Below are positions 44,241 to 52,367 of a stretch of 62,876 bases of DNA, in pieces (positions within the stretch are counted from its first letter, which is position 1; every line of letters begins with the position of its first letter). Location: the NCBI GenBank assembly GCA_017305835.1, contig JAFKJY010000057.1, positions 1 through 62,876 on the forward strand. The letters are read 5' to 3'. This DNA is from Hyphomicrobiales bacterium (GTDB lineage: Bacteria; Pseudomonadota; Alphaproteobacteria; Rhizobiales; Rhizobiaceae). Under the pieces are notes generated by a model. The model saw nothing but the letters and a program-made list of their open reading frames with translations, had not been told where the DNA came from and did not search any database. The translations under genes and the position numbers were made by a program.

Positions 44241-44454
44241 GCACGACCCTCGGTGGCGCGCCCGCCGCCTCGCCGGGCGCGGGCCGGAGCAAATCGCGAA
44301 ACCCGCCGCAGCGCAAGCGCGGGCCGCCCGCCGCCGGGTTTCGACAGGCGACGGCTTCCGTGCTAGCATGGCATCGTTCGGGGGCATGGGTCCATGCGAC
44401 GCAGCTCCCTTGCGCGCGCCTCGACCATGCCCCCGCCCATGAGGAGGTATGGCC

Positions 44455-45300
44455 ATGACAGCTTTCCACGTCTATGCGGACGCCGCCGGAACCGCCGCCC
44501 ATCCGGACGTCCGCCGCATCTCATTCGCCGACCTGTCCGCCGCGCTGCGCGCCGGCCTCGACGACTTCATGGAGATGCCGTCGCATCTCGTCTTCATCGG
44601 CATCATCTATCCGCTGGTCGGCGTGGTGCTGGCGACCTGGACCTCCGGCGCCAACGCGCTGCCGCTGCTGTTTCCGCTCGCTTCCGGCTTCGCGCTGATC
44701 GGCCCGGTCGCCGCGATCGGCCTCTACGAGATCAGCCGCCGGCGCGAGCAGGGCCTGCCGGTCTCGTGGCGCGACGCGCTGGCCGTGCGCCGCTCGCCGG
44801 CGCTGCCCTCGATCATCGCCGTCGGCGTGCTGCTGCTCGCCGTCTTCCTCGCCTGGCTGCTGGTCGCGCGCGGCCTCTATGTCGAGCTGCTCGGGCCCGA
44901 GCCGCCGGCCTCGATGGCCGCCCTGCTCGACCGCGTCTTCAACACCCGCGAGGGCTGGACGCTGTTCGTCGTCGGCAATTTGATCGGGCTAATCTTCGCC
45001 ATCCTGGCGCTGTGCACCAGCATCGTCGCCTTCCCGCTGCTGCTCGATCGCGACGTCGGCGCCTGGGCGGCGGTACAGACCTCGTGGCGCGCGGCGATGA
45101 CCAATCCGGTCGAGATCGCGGCGTGGGGCCTGATCGTCGCGGCGCTGCTGGTCCTCGGCAGCCTGCCGATCTTCGCCGGGCTGGCCGTCGTGGTGCCCAT
45201 CCTCGGCCACGCCACCTGGCACCTCTACCGGCGCCTCGTCGCCGCCCCGCCGCCGGAGCGGCGCGCGGCCGCGGCAACGACGCGGCGACGCCGCGCCTGA
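44455..45300 (+). CDS. DUF2189-domain membrane protein
   Basis: 281 residues with six or so membrane helices: HLVFIGIIYPLVGVVLATW, LLFPLASGFALIGPVAAIGLYEISRRREQG (the DUF2189 hallmark), and later segments ending GLAVVVPILGHATWHLYRRLV. Start at 44455 preferred because AGGAGG is seven bases in front; the ATG at 44449 is too near. Function unknown. Divergent from the CHAD gene. Confidence 0.85.
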   Translation: MTAFHVYADAAGTAAHPDVRRISFADLSAALRAGLDDFMEMPSHLVFIGIIYPLVGVVLATWTSGANALPLLFPLASGFALIGPVAAIGLYEISRRREQGLPVSWRDALAVRRSPALPSIIAVGVLLLAVFLAWLLVARGLYVELLGPEPPASMAALLDRVFNTREGWTLFVVGNLIGLIFAILALCTSIVAFPLLLDRDVGAWAAVQTSWRAAMTNPVEIAAWGLIVAALLVLGSLPIFAGLAVVVPILGHATWHLYRRLVAAPPPERRAAAATTRRRRA

Positions 45301-45374
45301 GACGGCACCGGATATCCACCGGCCGCGCGGCGGCGGGCCTTGTCGCGCGCCGCCGCCGGTTGCACAATCGCGGC

Positions 45375-45902
45375 ATGAACAAGCTCGCCGCCATCGTCCC
45401 GACCGCCGCCCTGCTCTGCGCCCTCGCCGCCGCCGCCCATGCGGAATGGCGGCTCGACGAGGGCGTGGCCATCGTCGAGCCGACACAGACCAACGGCACG
45501 GTCGAGCTGCTGGCCGTGATGTGCGGCGATCCGGTCCATGTCGAGCTCTATTCGCGCGGCGGCCCGGTGCTGCCCGACGGCGACGCCGCCGCCAAGGCGG
45601 AGTATTTCTACCTGCCGGGCAAGGTGCGGGCTATGGTCGACGGCCAGCCCTTCCCGCTCGCCGCCGGCGCCTCGGACGAGACGGTGGTGCTGTTCGCCGA
45701 GGGCACCAAGGCGGAGAACTACATGGCCCCGCTGCGCGCCGACTTCATCGAGGCGATCAAGTCCGGCCGCGAGCTGACGCTGGGCTTCGACGTCACGCCC
45801 GCCAGCGGCGCCGACGGCTCGCCCTTCGAGACCACCGCCACCTTCCCGCTCGAAGGCTCGCGCGGCATGATCGACCAGGCGCTGGCGGGCTGCGGCAAGT
45901 AG
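45375..45902 (+). CDS. exported protein of unknown function
   Basis: 175 residues with signal peptide ([19 protein letters not shown]). The mature part starts RLDEGVAIVEPTQTNGTVELLAVMCGDP and ends FPLEGSRGMIDQALAGCGK, with two cysteines that could pair. It resembles periplasmic proteins that score as 'conserved hypothetical' in rhizobia. Start by signal peptide only; upstream ribosome site is weak. 74 bases after the DUF2189 gene. Confidence 0.68.
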   Translation: MNKLAAIVPTAALLCALAAAAHAEWRLDEGVAIVEPTQTNGTVELLAVMCGDPVHVELYSRGGPVLPDGDAAAKAEYFYLPGKVRAMVDGQPFPLAAGASDETVVLFAEGTKAENYMAPLRADFIEAIKSGRELTLGFDVTPASGADGSPFETTATFPLEGSRGMIDQALAGCGK

Positions 45903-45955
45903 CGCCCCGGGGGCAGCCGCCCCTCCTGACAACCTCCTGTCAGCAGGCCGGCCGC

Positions 45956-45986
45956 GGCGGGCGCTTTTCGCAGGCCCGCCCTTTCC
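45956..45986 (+). terminator. possible terminator before uvrB
   Basis: GGCGGGC (45956-45962) pairs with GCCCGCC (45974-45980) around an 11-base loop, followed by CTTTCC. The U-run is short, so this is a weak candidate. Confidence 0.35.
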
Positions 45987-46016
45987 ATCGGCGCTGACTC
46001 CGCCCATATTCCGGCG

Positions 46017-49000
46017 ATGGCCAGATCCCCTTCAGACAAGCCCGCGCAGGCGGCGCGCGGCGAACGTCGCCCGGCGTCCCGCAAGACCATGATCACCGAC
46101 TTCCTCGACGCCTCCGAGCCGCTGCGGCCCGGCGGCTTCGAGGAAGCGCCGCAGGCCCCCTTCGAGGGCACGCCGCTGTCCGGCCCGGTCTCCGGCTGGG
46201 CCGAGCAGATCGCGCGCGAGGCGGAGCGGGAAGGACAGGAACGTCTCTCCCCCCTTGAGGGGGAGATGTCGCCGCAGGCGACAGAGGGGGTGGCCTCAGG
46301 AGGCACCACCGGAAGGTCGCGGACGGCCGCGAGGACCCCACCCGACCGGACTACGTCCGGCCGCCCTCCCCTCAAGGGGGAGGGGACTGCTCCGCGCAAG
46401 AAGATTCCCGAGCGCTCCTCCGCCCCGACCAAGACGGCGCGCGGCACCTCGATGGGCGGCGCGGCGAGTCCGCGCGAGCGGGCGGCGGCCGGCCTCAACC
46501 CGGTGGCCGGCCTCGACATCGCGCTCGAGGATGCCGAGACGCTGAACTCGTCCGGCGTCACCGCCACCGTCGCGGCGCTGTCGAAGCTGATCGAGGGCGG
46601 CGACCCCAACGTCAAGCGCGACGTCTGGGTGCCGCACCGCCCGGAGCGGCCTCAGAAGTCCGAGGGCGGCATCGCGCTGAGGATGGAGACGGCGTTCAAG
46701 CCGTCCGGCGACCAGCCGACGGCGATCGCCGACCTGGTCGAGGGCGTCGGCCGCGCCGACCGCACGCAGGTCCTGCTCGGCGTCACCGGCTCGGGCAAGA
46801 CCTTCACCATGGCCAAGGTGATCGAGGAGACGCAGCGCCCGGCGCTGATCCTCGCGCCCAACAAGACGCTGGCCGCGCAGCTCTACGGCGAGATGAAGAG
46901 CTTCTTCCCGAACAACGCGGTCGAGTACTTCGTCTCCTACTACGACTACTACCAGCCGGAGGCCTACGTCCCGCGCACCGACACCTATATCGAGAAGGAA
47001 AGCTCGATCAACGAGCAGATCGACCGCATGCGCCACTCGGCGACGCGCTCGCTGCTGGAGCGCGACGACGTCATCATCGTCGCCTCGGTGTCGTGCATCT
47101 ACGGTATCGGCTCGGTCGAGACCTACACGGCGATGACCTTCCAGATGCAGCTCGGCGACCGGCTCGACCAGCGCGCGCTGCTCGCCGACCTCGTCGCCCA
47201 GCAGTACAAGCGGCAGGACGTCAATTTCGTGCGCGGCTCCTTCCGCGTGCGCGGCGACACGATCGAGATCTTCCCGGCCCACCTTGAGGACCGCGCCTGG
47301 CGCATCTCCATGTTCGGCGACGAGATCGAGCAGATCACCGAGTTCGACCCGCTGACCGGCCACAAGACCGCCGACCTGAAGTCGGTGAAGATCTACGCCA
47401 ACTCGCACTACGTGACGCCGAAGCCGACGCTGGCGCAGGCGATCAAGTCGATCAAGGAGGAGCTGAAGTTCCGCCTCGTCGAGCTGGAGCGCGCCGGCCG
47501 CCTGCTGGAGGCGCAGCGGCTGGAGCAGCGCACCCGCTTCGACCTGGAGATGCTGGAGGCCACCGGCTCCTGCGCCGGCATCGAGAACTATTCGCGCTAC
47601 CTCACCGGCCGCAATCCCGGCGAGCCGCCGCCGACCCTGTTCGAATACGTGCCGGACAATGCGCTGATCTTCATCGACGAGAGCCACGTCACGGTGCCGC
47701 AGATCGGCGGCATGTATCGCGGCGACTTCCGCCGCAAGGCGACGCTGGCCGAATACGGCTTCCGCCTGCCGTCCTGCATGGACAACCGGCCGCTGCGCTT
47801 CGAGGAGTGGGACGCCATGCGCCCGCTCACCGTCGCCGTCTCGGCCACCCCCGGCGGCTGGGAGATGGAGGAGGCCGGCGGCGTCTTCGCCGAGCAGGTG
47901 ATCCGCCCCACCGGCCTGATCGACCCGCCGGTCGAGGTGCGCCCGGCCAAGACGCAGGTGGACGACGCGCTCGACGAAATCCGCCAGACCACAGCCAAGG
48001 GCTACCGCACGCTGGTCACGGTGCTGACCAAGCGCATGGCCGAGGACCTGACCGAATACCTGCACGAGCAGGGCGTCCGCGTCCGCTACATGCACTCCGA
48101 CATCGACACGCTGGAGCGTATCGAGATTCTTCGCGACCTGCGGCTGGGCGCCTTCGACGTGCTGGTCGGCATCAACCTTTTGCGCGAGGGCCTCGACATC
48201 CCCGAATGCGGCTTCGTCGCCATCCTCGACGCCGACAAGGAGGGTTTCCTGCGCTCCGAGACGTCGCTGATCCAGACGATCGGCCGCGCCGCGCGCAACG
48301 TCGACGGCAAGGTCATCCTCTATGCCGACCAGGTCACCGGCTCGATGGATCGGGCCATCGCCGAGACCAACCGCCGCCGCGAGAAGCAGCTCGCCTACAA
48401 CGAGGAGCACGGCATCACGCCGGAGAGCGTGAAGAAGAACATCGCCGACATCCTCGATTCCGTGTTCGAGCGCGACCATGTGCGGCCCGAGATCCCCACG
48501 CTCGGCGCCGAGGGCGGCAACAACCTCGTCGGCAACAACCTCAAGGCGCACCTGGAGCATCTCGAGAAGGAGATGCGCAACGCCGCCGCCGACCTCGACT
48601 TCGAGCGCGCCGCGCGGCTGCGCGACGAGATCAAGCGGCTGCGCGAGACGGAGCTGGCGATCTCCGACGATCCGCTCGCGCGGGAGGTGGAGCTGCACTC
48701 GCCGTCCTCCGGCCGCGAGAAGGGCAGGCACAACAAGGGCGTCGCGAAGCACCGCACCGCCGAGGAACGGGAGCGGCTGGACCGCCTCGCCCAGCAGCGC
48801 GCCGCCGACGAGGCGTTGCGCGCCGCGCGGCCCAACATGTTCCGCAAGCCGGACCTCAACGAGATGGGCACCAGCGGCGACCACGCCGTGCCGCTCGGAA
48901 AGGGCGCGGGCGAAAGCAAGGGCTCGCTGTTCAGGAAGCAGGACTTCCGCGAGGCGCACGATCCGGACTACGGCGCGATGACCGACAAACCTTCTCTTTT

Positions 49001-49199
49001 CCGCAAGAACTCGCTGGACGAGATGACCGTCGGCCGCACCGAGAAGCCGGTGCAGGGCAAGGCGCCGACGAAGCCGGCGCCGGCCGGCGACGAGGCCAAG
49101 CCCGTCATTCGCAACCGCGCGGGCGCCGGCTCCTACGAGGACCCGGCCGACGAGCGCCGCGGCAAGCGCGCCCGCAAGACCGGCCGGCCGGGGAGGTAG
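46017..49199 (+). CDS. uvrB: excinuclease ABC subunit B with long N- and C-terminal extensions
   Basis: 1060 residues against about 670 for E. coli UvrB. The conserved protein begins near residue 223 ([18 protein letters not shown]): Walker [13 protein letters not shown] about 254, beta-hairpin [12 protein letters not shown], helicase motifs [41 protein letters not shown] and QTIGRAARN, and a UVR domain ([24 protein letters not shown]) about 850-880. Binds damaged DNA with UvrA and is cut-directing partner of UvrC. N-terminal 220 residues are low-complexity, including a translated palindromic repeat (residues 76-123). About 170 residues after UVR are charged and unstructured. Confidence 0.95.
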   Translation: MARSPSDKPAQAARGERRPASRKTMITDFLDASEPLRPGGFEEAPQAPFEGTPLSGPVSGWAEQIAREAEREGQERLSPLEGEMSPQATEGVASGGTTGRSRTAARTPPDRTTSGRPPLKGEGTAPRKKIPERSSAPTKTARGTSMGGAASPRERAAAGLNPVAGLDIALEDAETLNSSGVTATVAALSKLIEGGDPNVKRDVWVPHRPERPQKSEGGIALRMETAFKPSGDQPTAIADLVEGVGRADRTQVLLGVTGSGKTFTMAKVIEETQRPALILAPNKTLAAQLYGEMKSFFPNNAVEYFVSYYDYYQPEAYVPRTDTYIEKESSINEQIDRMRHSATRSLLERDDVIIVASVSCIYGIGSVETYTAMTFQMQLGDRLDQRALLADLVAQQYKRQDVNFVRGSFRVRGDTIEIFPAHLEDRAWRISMFGDEIEQITEFDPLTGHKTADLKSVKIYANSHYVTPKPTLAQAIKSIKEELKFRLVELERAGRLLEAQRLEQRTRFDLEMLEATGSCAGIENYSRYLTGRNPGEPPPTLFEYVPDNALIFIDESHVTVPQIGGMYRGDFRRKATLAEYGFRLPSCMDNRPLRFEEWDAMRPLTVAVSATPGGWEMEEAGGVFAEQVIRPTGLIDPPVEVRPAKTQVDDALDEIRQTTAKGYRTLVTVLTKRMAEDLTEYLHEQGVRVRYMHSDIDTLERIEILRDLRLGAFDVLVGINLLREGLDIPECGFVAILDADKEGFLRSETSLIQTIGRAARNVDGKVILYADQVTGSMDRAIAETNRRREKQLAYNEEHGITPESVKKNIADILDSVFERDHVRPEIPTLGAEGGNNLVGNNLKAHLEHLEKEMRNAAADLDFERAARLRDEIKRLRETELAISDDPLAREVELHSPSSGREKGRHNKGVAKHRTAEERERLDRLAQQRAADEALRAARPNMFRKPDLNEMGTSGDHAVPLGKGAGESKGSLFRKQDFREAHDPDYGAMTDKPSLFRKNSLDEMTVGRTEKPVQGKAPTKPAPAGDEAKPVIRNRAGAGSYEDPADERRGKRARKTGRPGR
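46244..46385. repeat. GC-rich palindromic repeat translated inside uvrB
   Basis: Two self-complementary ends, TCTCCCCCCTTGAGGGGGAGA (46245-46265) and CCCTCCCCTCAAGGGGGAGGG (46365-46385), with GGGGGTGG and CCCCACCC facing inward and a GACCGGACTACGTCCGGCC hairpin near 46350. It is the same repeat type as 6256 and 62788 but is read through in frame as about 48 residues. Confidence 0.75.
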
Positions 49200-49201
49200 C
49201 G

Positions 49202-49396
49202 ATGGGCCGCACCAACGCCGAATGGCACCGCGCGCACCGCATGCCGAAGAACCCCACGGTCGAGCAGCGGATCGCCTGGCATCGCGAGCACGCGCAGAAC
49301 TGCAACTGCCGCGAGATGCCCGAAAGCATCCGCAAGCTGATCGAGACGGGAACCGGCAAGGCGCCGGCCGGCCCCGAGGCCCCGCCCCGCCGCTGA
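49202..49396 (+). CDS. small conserved protein downstream of uvrB
   Basis: 64 residues, MGRTNAEWHRAHRMPKNPT with His/Arg-rich follow-on and a NCNCRE pair. ATG two bases after the uvrB stop, with GGGAGG in front, so it is cotranscribed. The motif RIAWHREHAQNCNCREMP recalls short rhizobial hypothetical proteins. Function unknown; the close CxC might bind metal. Confidence 0.75.
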   Translation: MGRTNAEWHRAHRMPKNPTVEQRIAWHREHAQNCNCREMPESIRKLIETGTGKAPAGPEAPPRR

Positions 49397-49404
49397 CGCA
49401 GCTC

Positions 49405-49692
49405 TCAGCGCTGGCGGGTGACGGCCCGCCAGAGCCGCACCAGCCGGGAAACGGGCGTCGCCGACACGCTTTCGACCGACGCGGACCAGCTATCCGAACC
49501 GAGGAGTTGCACTCCGTTCTCGTCGTGGCTGGCCGAATGGTGGAAGCGGATCAGCGCCGTCCGGCTCCCCGCCGTGACGACCGCGTGCTCTCCGCGCAGC
49601 GCCACGCTGTCGATCGGATCGTCGAGGACGTCGACCGCGGCATTGATGGCTGCGTGCAAAAGTGTCACGCTCACGTAACGTGGGGCGATCAT
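49405..49692 (-). CDS. possible small protein, unknown
   Basis: 95 residues (starts MIAPRYVSVTLLHAAINAAVDV, ends RLVRLWRAVTRQR) in the space between a plus-strand pair of genes. Composition is more protein-like than the opposite strand's frames, and GCGGAAAAC lies before its ATG. No family seen. The start of the gamma-glutamylcyclotransferase gene lies 30 bases away in the other direction, so a shared divergent promoter is possible. It may also be spurious. Confidence 0.4.
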   Translation of the reverse strand: MIAPRYVSVTLLHAAINAAVDVLDDPIDSVALRGEHAVVTAGSRTALIRFHHSASHDENGVQLLGSDSWSASVESVSATPVSRLVRLWRAVTRQR

Positions 49693-49722
49693 GTTTTCCG
49701 CAACCTCCGCGATGAGATCGAC

Positions 49723-50067
49723 ATGACCGAAGCTCCCGTCCGTCTCTTCTCCTACGGTACCTTGCAGCAGGAAAACGTCCAGCTCGCGACCTTCGGCCGG
49801 CGGCTGGAGGGCGCGGCGGACGCCCTGCCCGGCTATGCGTCCTTCCTGCTGGAGATCACCGACCCGCAGGTGCTGGCGACCAGCGGCGAGCGCTTCCATC
49901 CGATCGTGCGCGAGACGGGAAACCGCGCCGACAGCGTGCCCGGCACGGTCTTTGCGATCAGCGAAGCCGAGCTGGCGGCCGCCGACGACTACGAGGTGTC
50001 GGACTACCGCCGCGTCCTCGTCCGCCTCGCCTCGGGCCTCGACGCCTGGGTCTATGTGAAGGCCTGA
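49723..50067 (+). CDS. gamma-glutamylcyclotransferase family protein
   Basis: 114 residues. LFSYGTLQQENVQLATFGRRLEGAADALPGY is the signature start (Y-G-T-L), followed by SVPGTVFAISEAELAAADDYE and YRRVLVRLASGLDAWVYV. The GGCT-like fold (AIG2 type) releases 5-oxoproline from gamma-glutamyl amines; the catalytic Glu in family members is expected in the ADDYE segment. Substrate unknown. Confidence 0.9.
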   Translation: MTEAPVRLFSYGTLQQENVQLATFGRRLEGAADALPGYASFLLEITDPQVLATSGERFHPIVRETGNRADSVPGTVFAISEAELAAADDYEVSDYRRVLVRLASGLDAWVYVKA

Positions 50068-50148
50068 CGATTTTTTTCGTCCGCCAGTGTCGGATCGGCC
50101 TGCCCCGGCACGTCCTCGTGGTGACCCTGTGCAACCGAGGAGAACGAC

Positions 50149-50574
50149 ATGTCCGAACCAGACTTTGCCGCCATGCCGGCCACCAAGGGCGGCCTCTGCG
50201 CCTATCTGCAGGTCGACGGCGCGCTGAAGGCCGCCGAGTTCTACGAGAAGGCGTTCGCCGCCGAGCAGGCCTTCGCCGTCCCGCCGGACGACAAGGGCCG
50301 CACCATGCACGTCCATCTCTACGTCAACGGCTCGTCGCTGATGCTGGGCGATCCCTATCCCGACTACGGCCACCCGCACGAGCCGGCGCAGGGCTACACG
50401 CTGCAGCTCATCCTCGGCGCCGACGAGATCGACGCCTGGTGGAAGCGCGCGGTCGAGGCCGGCTGCAAGGAGGAGACGCCGCTCCAGCAGATGTTCTGGG
50501 GCGACCGCTGGGGCAGCCTGCGCGACCCGTTCGGGGTGCTGTGGGCGATGAACGCGCCCGCCCGGGCCGCCTGA
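50149..50574 (+). CDS. VOC-family protein (PhnB/glyoxalase-like)
   Basis: 141 residues with one vicinal-oxygen-chelate unit: GLCAYLQVDGALKAAEFYEKAFAAEQAF, MHVHLYVNGSSLMLGDPYPD, and YTLQLILGADEIDAWWKRAVEAGC ... WGDRWGSLRDPFGVLWAM. The last block is typical of PhnB-like proteins. Good ribosome site GAGGAGAACGAC. Twenty-five bases before a DUF1428 gene and cotranscribed with it. Confidence 0.92.
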   Translation: MSEPDFAAMPATKGGLCAYLQVDGALKAAEFYEKAFAAEQAFAVPPDDKGRTMHVHLYVNGSSLMLGDPYPDYGHPHEPAQGYTLQLILGADEIDAWWKRAVEAGCKEETPLQQMFWGDRWGSLRDPFGVLWAMNAPARAA

Positions 50575-50599
50575 GAAACCAGAGAGAAGGAGAAGACAG

Positions 50600-50962
50600 A
50601 TGTCCTATGTCGATGGATTCGTCATCGCGCTGCCCAAGGCCAACATAGATGCCTACAAGAAGATGGCCGAGCTCGGACGCGAGGTCTGGATGAGCCACGG
50701 CGCGCTCGCCTATGCCGAATGCCTGGGCGACGACGTGCCCTATGGCGAGGTGACGTCCTTTCCCCGCGCCGTGCAGGCGAAGGAGGACGAGACGGTCGTG
50801 TTCTCGTGGATCGTCTACCGCGACCGCGCGCACCGCGACGAGGTGAACAGGAAGGTCATGAACGACCCGCGCATGGCCGGCGCCATGGAGAGCGCGCCCT
50901 TCGACGGCAAGCGCATGATCTATGGTGGCTTCCAGCCCTTCATCGAGGTCGGCGGCCACTGA
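50600..50962 (+). CDS. DUF1428-domain protein
   Basis: 120 residues, MSYVDGFVIALPKANIDAYKKMAELGREVWMSHGALAYAECLGDDVPYGEVTSFP..., a ferredoxin-like dimeric alpha-beta barrel family (DUF1428) with the conserved FSWIVYRDRAHRDEVNRKVMNDPRM and KRMIYGGFQPF. Function unknown. Its common neighbour is a VOC protein, as here. Followed at once by palindrome copy 2. Confidence 0.93.
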   Translation: MSYVDGFVIALPKANIDAYKKMAELGREVWMSHGALAYAECLGDDVPYGEVTSFPRAVQAKEDETVVFSWIVYRDRAHRDEVNRKVMNDPRMAGAMESAPFDGKRMIYGGFQPFIEVGGH

Positions 50963-50963
50963 C

Positions 50964-51008
50964 GCATGTCGCCCGAAAGTGGACACCGGTTTCGGGATAA
51001 CGACATGC
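50964..51008. repeat. nested palindromic intergenic element, copy 2
   Basis: Outer arms GCATGTCG (50964-50971) and CGACATGC (51001-51008), inner arms CCCGAAA (50972-50978) and TTTCGGG (50990-50996), core GTGGACACCGG. Same architecture and core as copy 1 (1711-1759), with different outer arms that are still perfectly paired. It begins 2 bases after the DUF1428 stop and could act as its terminator or mRNA end. Confidence 0.75.
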
Positions 51009-51083
51009 GCTTGGTGTCGCCTTTCCGCGATTGACCGGGACCGTGCAAGCCGTAATATCCACGCAGATATAGCGAGGTGCGGA

Positions 51084-51566
51084 ATGCGCGGTCTCCGGCT
51101 TCTGTTCGCGGCGGCTTTCCTGGCGCTGGCGCCGGCCACCGCATGGGCGCTGGAGCCGTTCCCGGTCGAGCTCGCCGGCGTCGGCGCGGCGCCGGTCACG
51201 CTGACGCCGGAGGCGCTGCGCGACCTGCCGCCGGTCGAGGCGGACGTCACCTTCCAGACCTCGAAGGGCCCGTCGACGGGCCACTATGCCGGCGTGCTCC
51301 TCTGGGACGTGCTGAAGGCGAACAAGGCCTTCGAGGGCGCGGCCCACAACGAGGAGCTGAAGCGCACCTTCGTCGTGCTGGCGCGCGACGGCTACGAGGT
51401 CGCCTTCTCGGTCGGCGAAATCCATCCCGACTTCGGCAATACCCGCATCATGCTCGCCGACCGCGTCGACGGCGCCCCGATCGAGGGCGGCTTCCGCGTG
51501 GTCGTGCCGGGCGACACGCGCGGCGCCCGCAACGTCCGCGAAGTGGTGAAGATAGAGCTCCGCTGA
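51084..51566 (+). CDS. exported molybdopterin-binding-fold protein
   Basis: 160 residues with signal peptide (LLFAAAFLALAPATAWALE). The rest is the small 'oxidoreductase molybdopterin-binding' fold (PF00174-like): LTPEALRDLPPVEADVTFQTSKGPSTGHYAGVLLWDVLKA, VLARDGYEVAFSVGEIHPDFGNTRIMLAD and FRVVVPGDTRGARNVREVVKIEL. It lacks the cofactor cysteine of sulphite oxidase, as other single-domain members do, so it may bind no molybdopterin. The next gene encodes a molbindin-like protein. Confidence 0.8.
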   Translation: MRGLRLLFAAAFLALAPATAWALEPFPVELAGVGAAPVTLTPEALRDLPPVEADVTFQTSKGPSTGHYAGVLLWDVLKANKAFEGAAHNEELKRTFVVLARDGYEVAFSVGEIHPDFGNTRIMLADRVDGAPIEGGFRVVVPGDTRGARNVREVVKIELR

Positions 51567-51599
51567 CCGGCGGCGGAGACGGAAAAAAGGCAGGGACCG

Positions 51600-51806
51600 A
51601 TGAAGCTCAGCGCGCGCAACCAGCTCAAGGGCCGCATCGTCGAGGTGACCAAGGGCGCCACGACCTCGCATGTGAAGATCGACATCGGCGGCGCGATCGT
51701 CACCGCCTCGATCACCAACGAGGCGGTGGCCGAGCTGAAGCTGGAAGTCGGCAAGGCCGCCTATGCGGTGGTCAAGGCATCCGACGTGATGGTCGCGGTC
51801 GACTAG
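51600..51806 (+). CDS. TOBE-domain molbindin-like protein
   Basis: 68 residues of one Mop/TOBE unit: KLSARNQLKGRIVEVTKGATTSHVKIDIGGAIVTASITNEAVAELKLEVGKAAYAVVKASDVMVAVD. Such short proteins bind molybdate or tungstate as oligomers in the cytoplasm and act as storage or homeostasis proteins. Thirty-three bases after the exported molybdopterin-fold gene, cotranscribed. Its 3' end overlaps the convergent marR end by 35 bases. Confidence 0.92.
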   Translation: MKLSARNQLKGRIVEVTKGATTSHVKIDIGGAIVTASITNEAVAELKLEVGKAAYAVVKASDVMVAVD

Positions 51807-52254
51807 GCGGCCGTCCCTCCCCGGCCATCGGCGCCCGGCTCAGCGCGTTGGCGCCGTCGACCGCCTTGCGCAGCAGCCGCATGAAGCGGACGGCCTCCGC
51901 CGCAGTAAGCCCCTGCAGCATGGTCCGCTGCGCGGCCTCCACCGCCGGCCCGATCCGCGCGATCGTCTCGCGTCCGGCCGGCGTGACGTGAAGCACGTGC
52001 GCGCGCCGGTCGGCCTCGCTGACCCGCCGCGCCAAAAACCCCTTCTGGAGCAGGCGGTCGACCACGCCGCCGATCGTCGTGCGGTCGAAGGCGATCAGCC
52101 CGGCGAGCGTGGCCTGGTCGATGCCCGGACGGCCGGCGACGGCCACCAGCGCCGCATATTGCACCGGCGTCAGGTCGCTGCTGGCGGCCGCCACCTCGGC
52201 ATGGAAGATCGCCACCGCGATCTGCTGGAAGCGGCGGGCGAGATGGCCCGGCAT
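51772..52254 (-). CDS. MarR-family transcriptional regulator
   Basis: 160 residues from the ATG at 52254 (GGAGG eleven bases upstream); a TTG at 52302 would add 16 residues but lies inside the divergent promoter. Winged helix with TPVQYAALVAVAGRPGIDQATLAGLIAFDRTTIGGVVDRLLQKGFLARR and the beta-wing EADRRAHVLHVTPAG. Dimer that releases DNA on binding a small, often phenolic, ligand. Divergent from an FAD monooxygenase of the phenol-hydroxylase type, so it most likely controls that gene and itself. Confidence 0.92.
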   Translation of the reverse strand: MPGHLARRFQQIAVAIFHAEVAAASSDLTPVQYAALVAVAGRPGIDQATLAGLIAFDRTTIGGVVDRLLQKGFLARRVSEADRRAHVLHVTPAGRETIARIGPAVEAAQRTMLQGLTAAEAVRFMRLLRKAVDGANALSRAPMAGEGRPPSRPRPSRRMP

Positions 52255-52290
52255 GCTGCTGAAATCCTCCACGCTCCGCTCCCTGCGCCG

Positions 52291-52330
52291 ATGCTTTGAC
52301 AAGCATAGGGATGGTCAGCATACTGATCAA
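52291..52330. promoter_or_regulatory. overlapping divergent promoters with perfect inverted repeat (likely MarR operator)
   Basis: Plus strand: TTGACA (52296-52301), 17 bases, CATACT (52319-52324), reading into the monooxygenase gene. Minus strand: TTGATC (52330-52325), 17 bases, TATGCT (52307-52302), reading into marR. The inverted repeat ATGCTT-TGAC-AAGCAT (52291-52306) covers the first -35 box and the second -10 box, so a dimer bound there would block both. Coordinates and matches are seen in the sequence; regulation is inference. Confidence 0.6.
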
Positions 52331-52367
52331 TATCGGCCTGCCGATGCGCGGCCGGCAGGGAGGCATC

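Noticed and set aside
45903..46016. LexA (SOS) box upstream of uvrB
   Set aside because: No GTTC-N7-GTTC or GAAC-N7-GAAC pattern was seen in this gap.
46296..48959. An 887-residue minus-strand frame opposite uvrB
   Set aside because: Exact antisense of uvrB with shadow-like composition.
49418..49678. An 86-residue plus-strand frame (MTARQSRTSRETGVADTL...)
   Set aside because: Ser/Thr/Arg-rich, no ribosome site, and overlapped by a more protein-like frame on the other strand.
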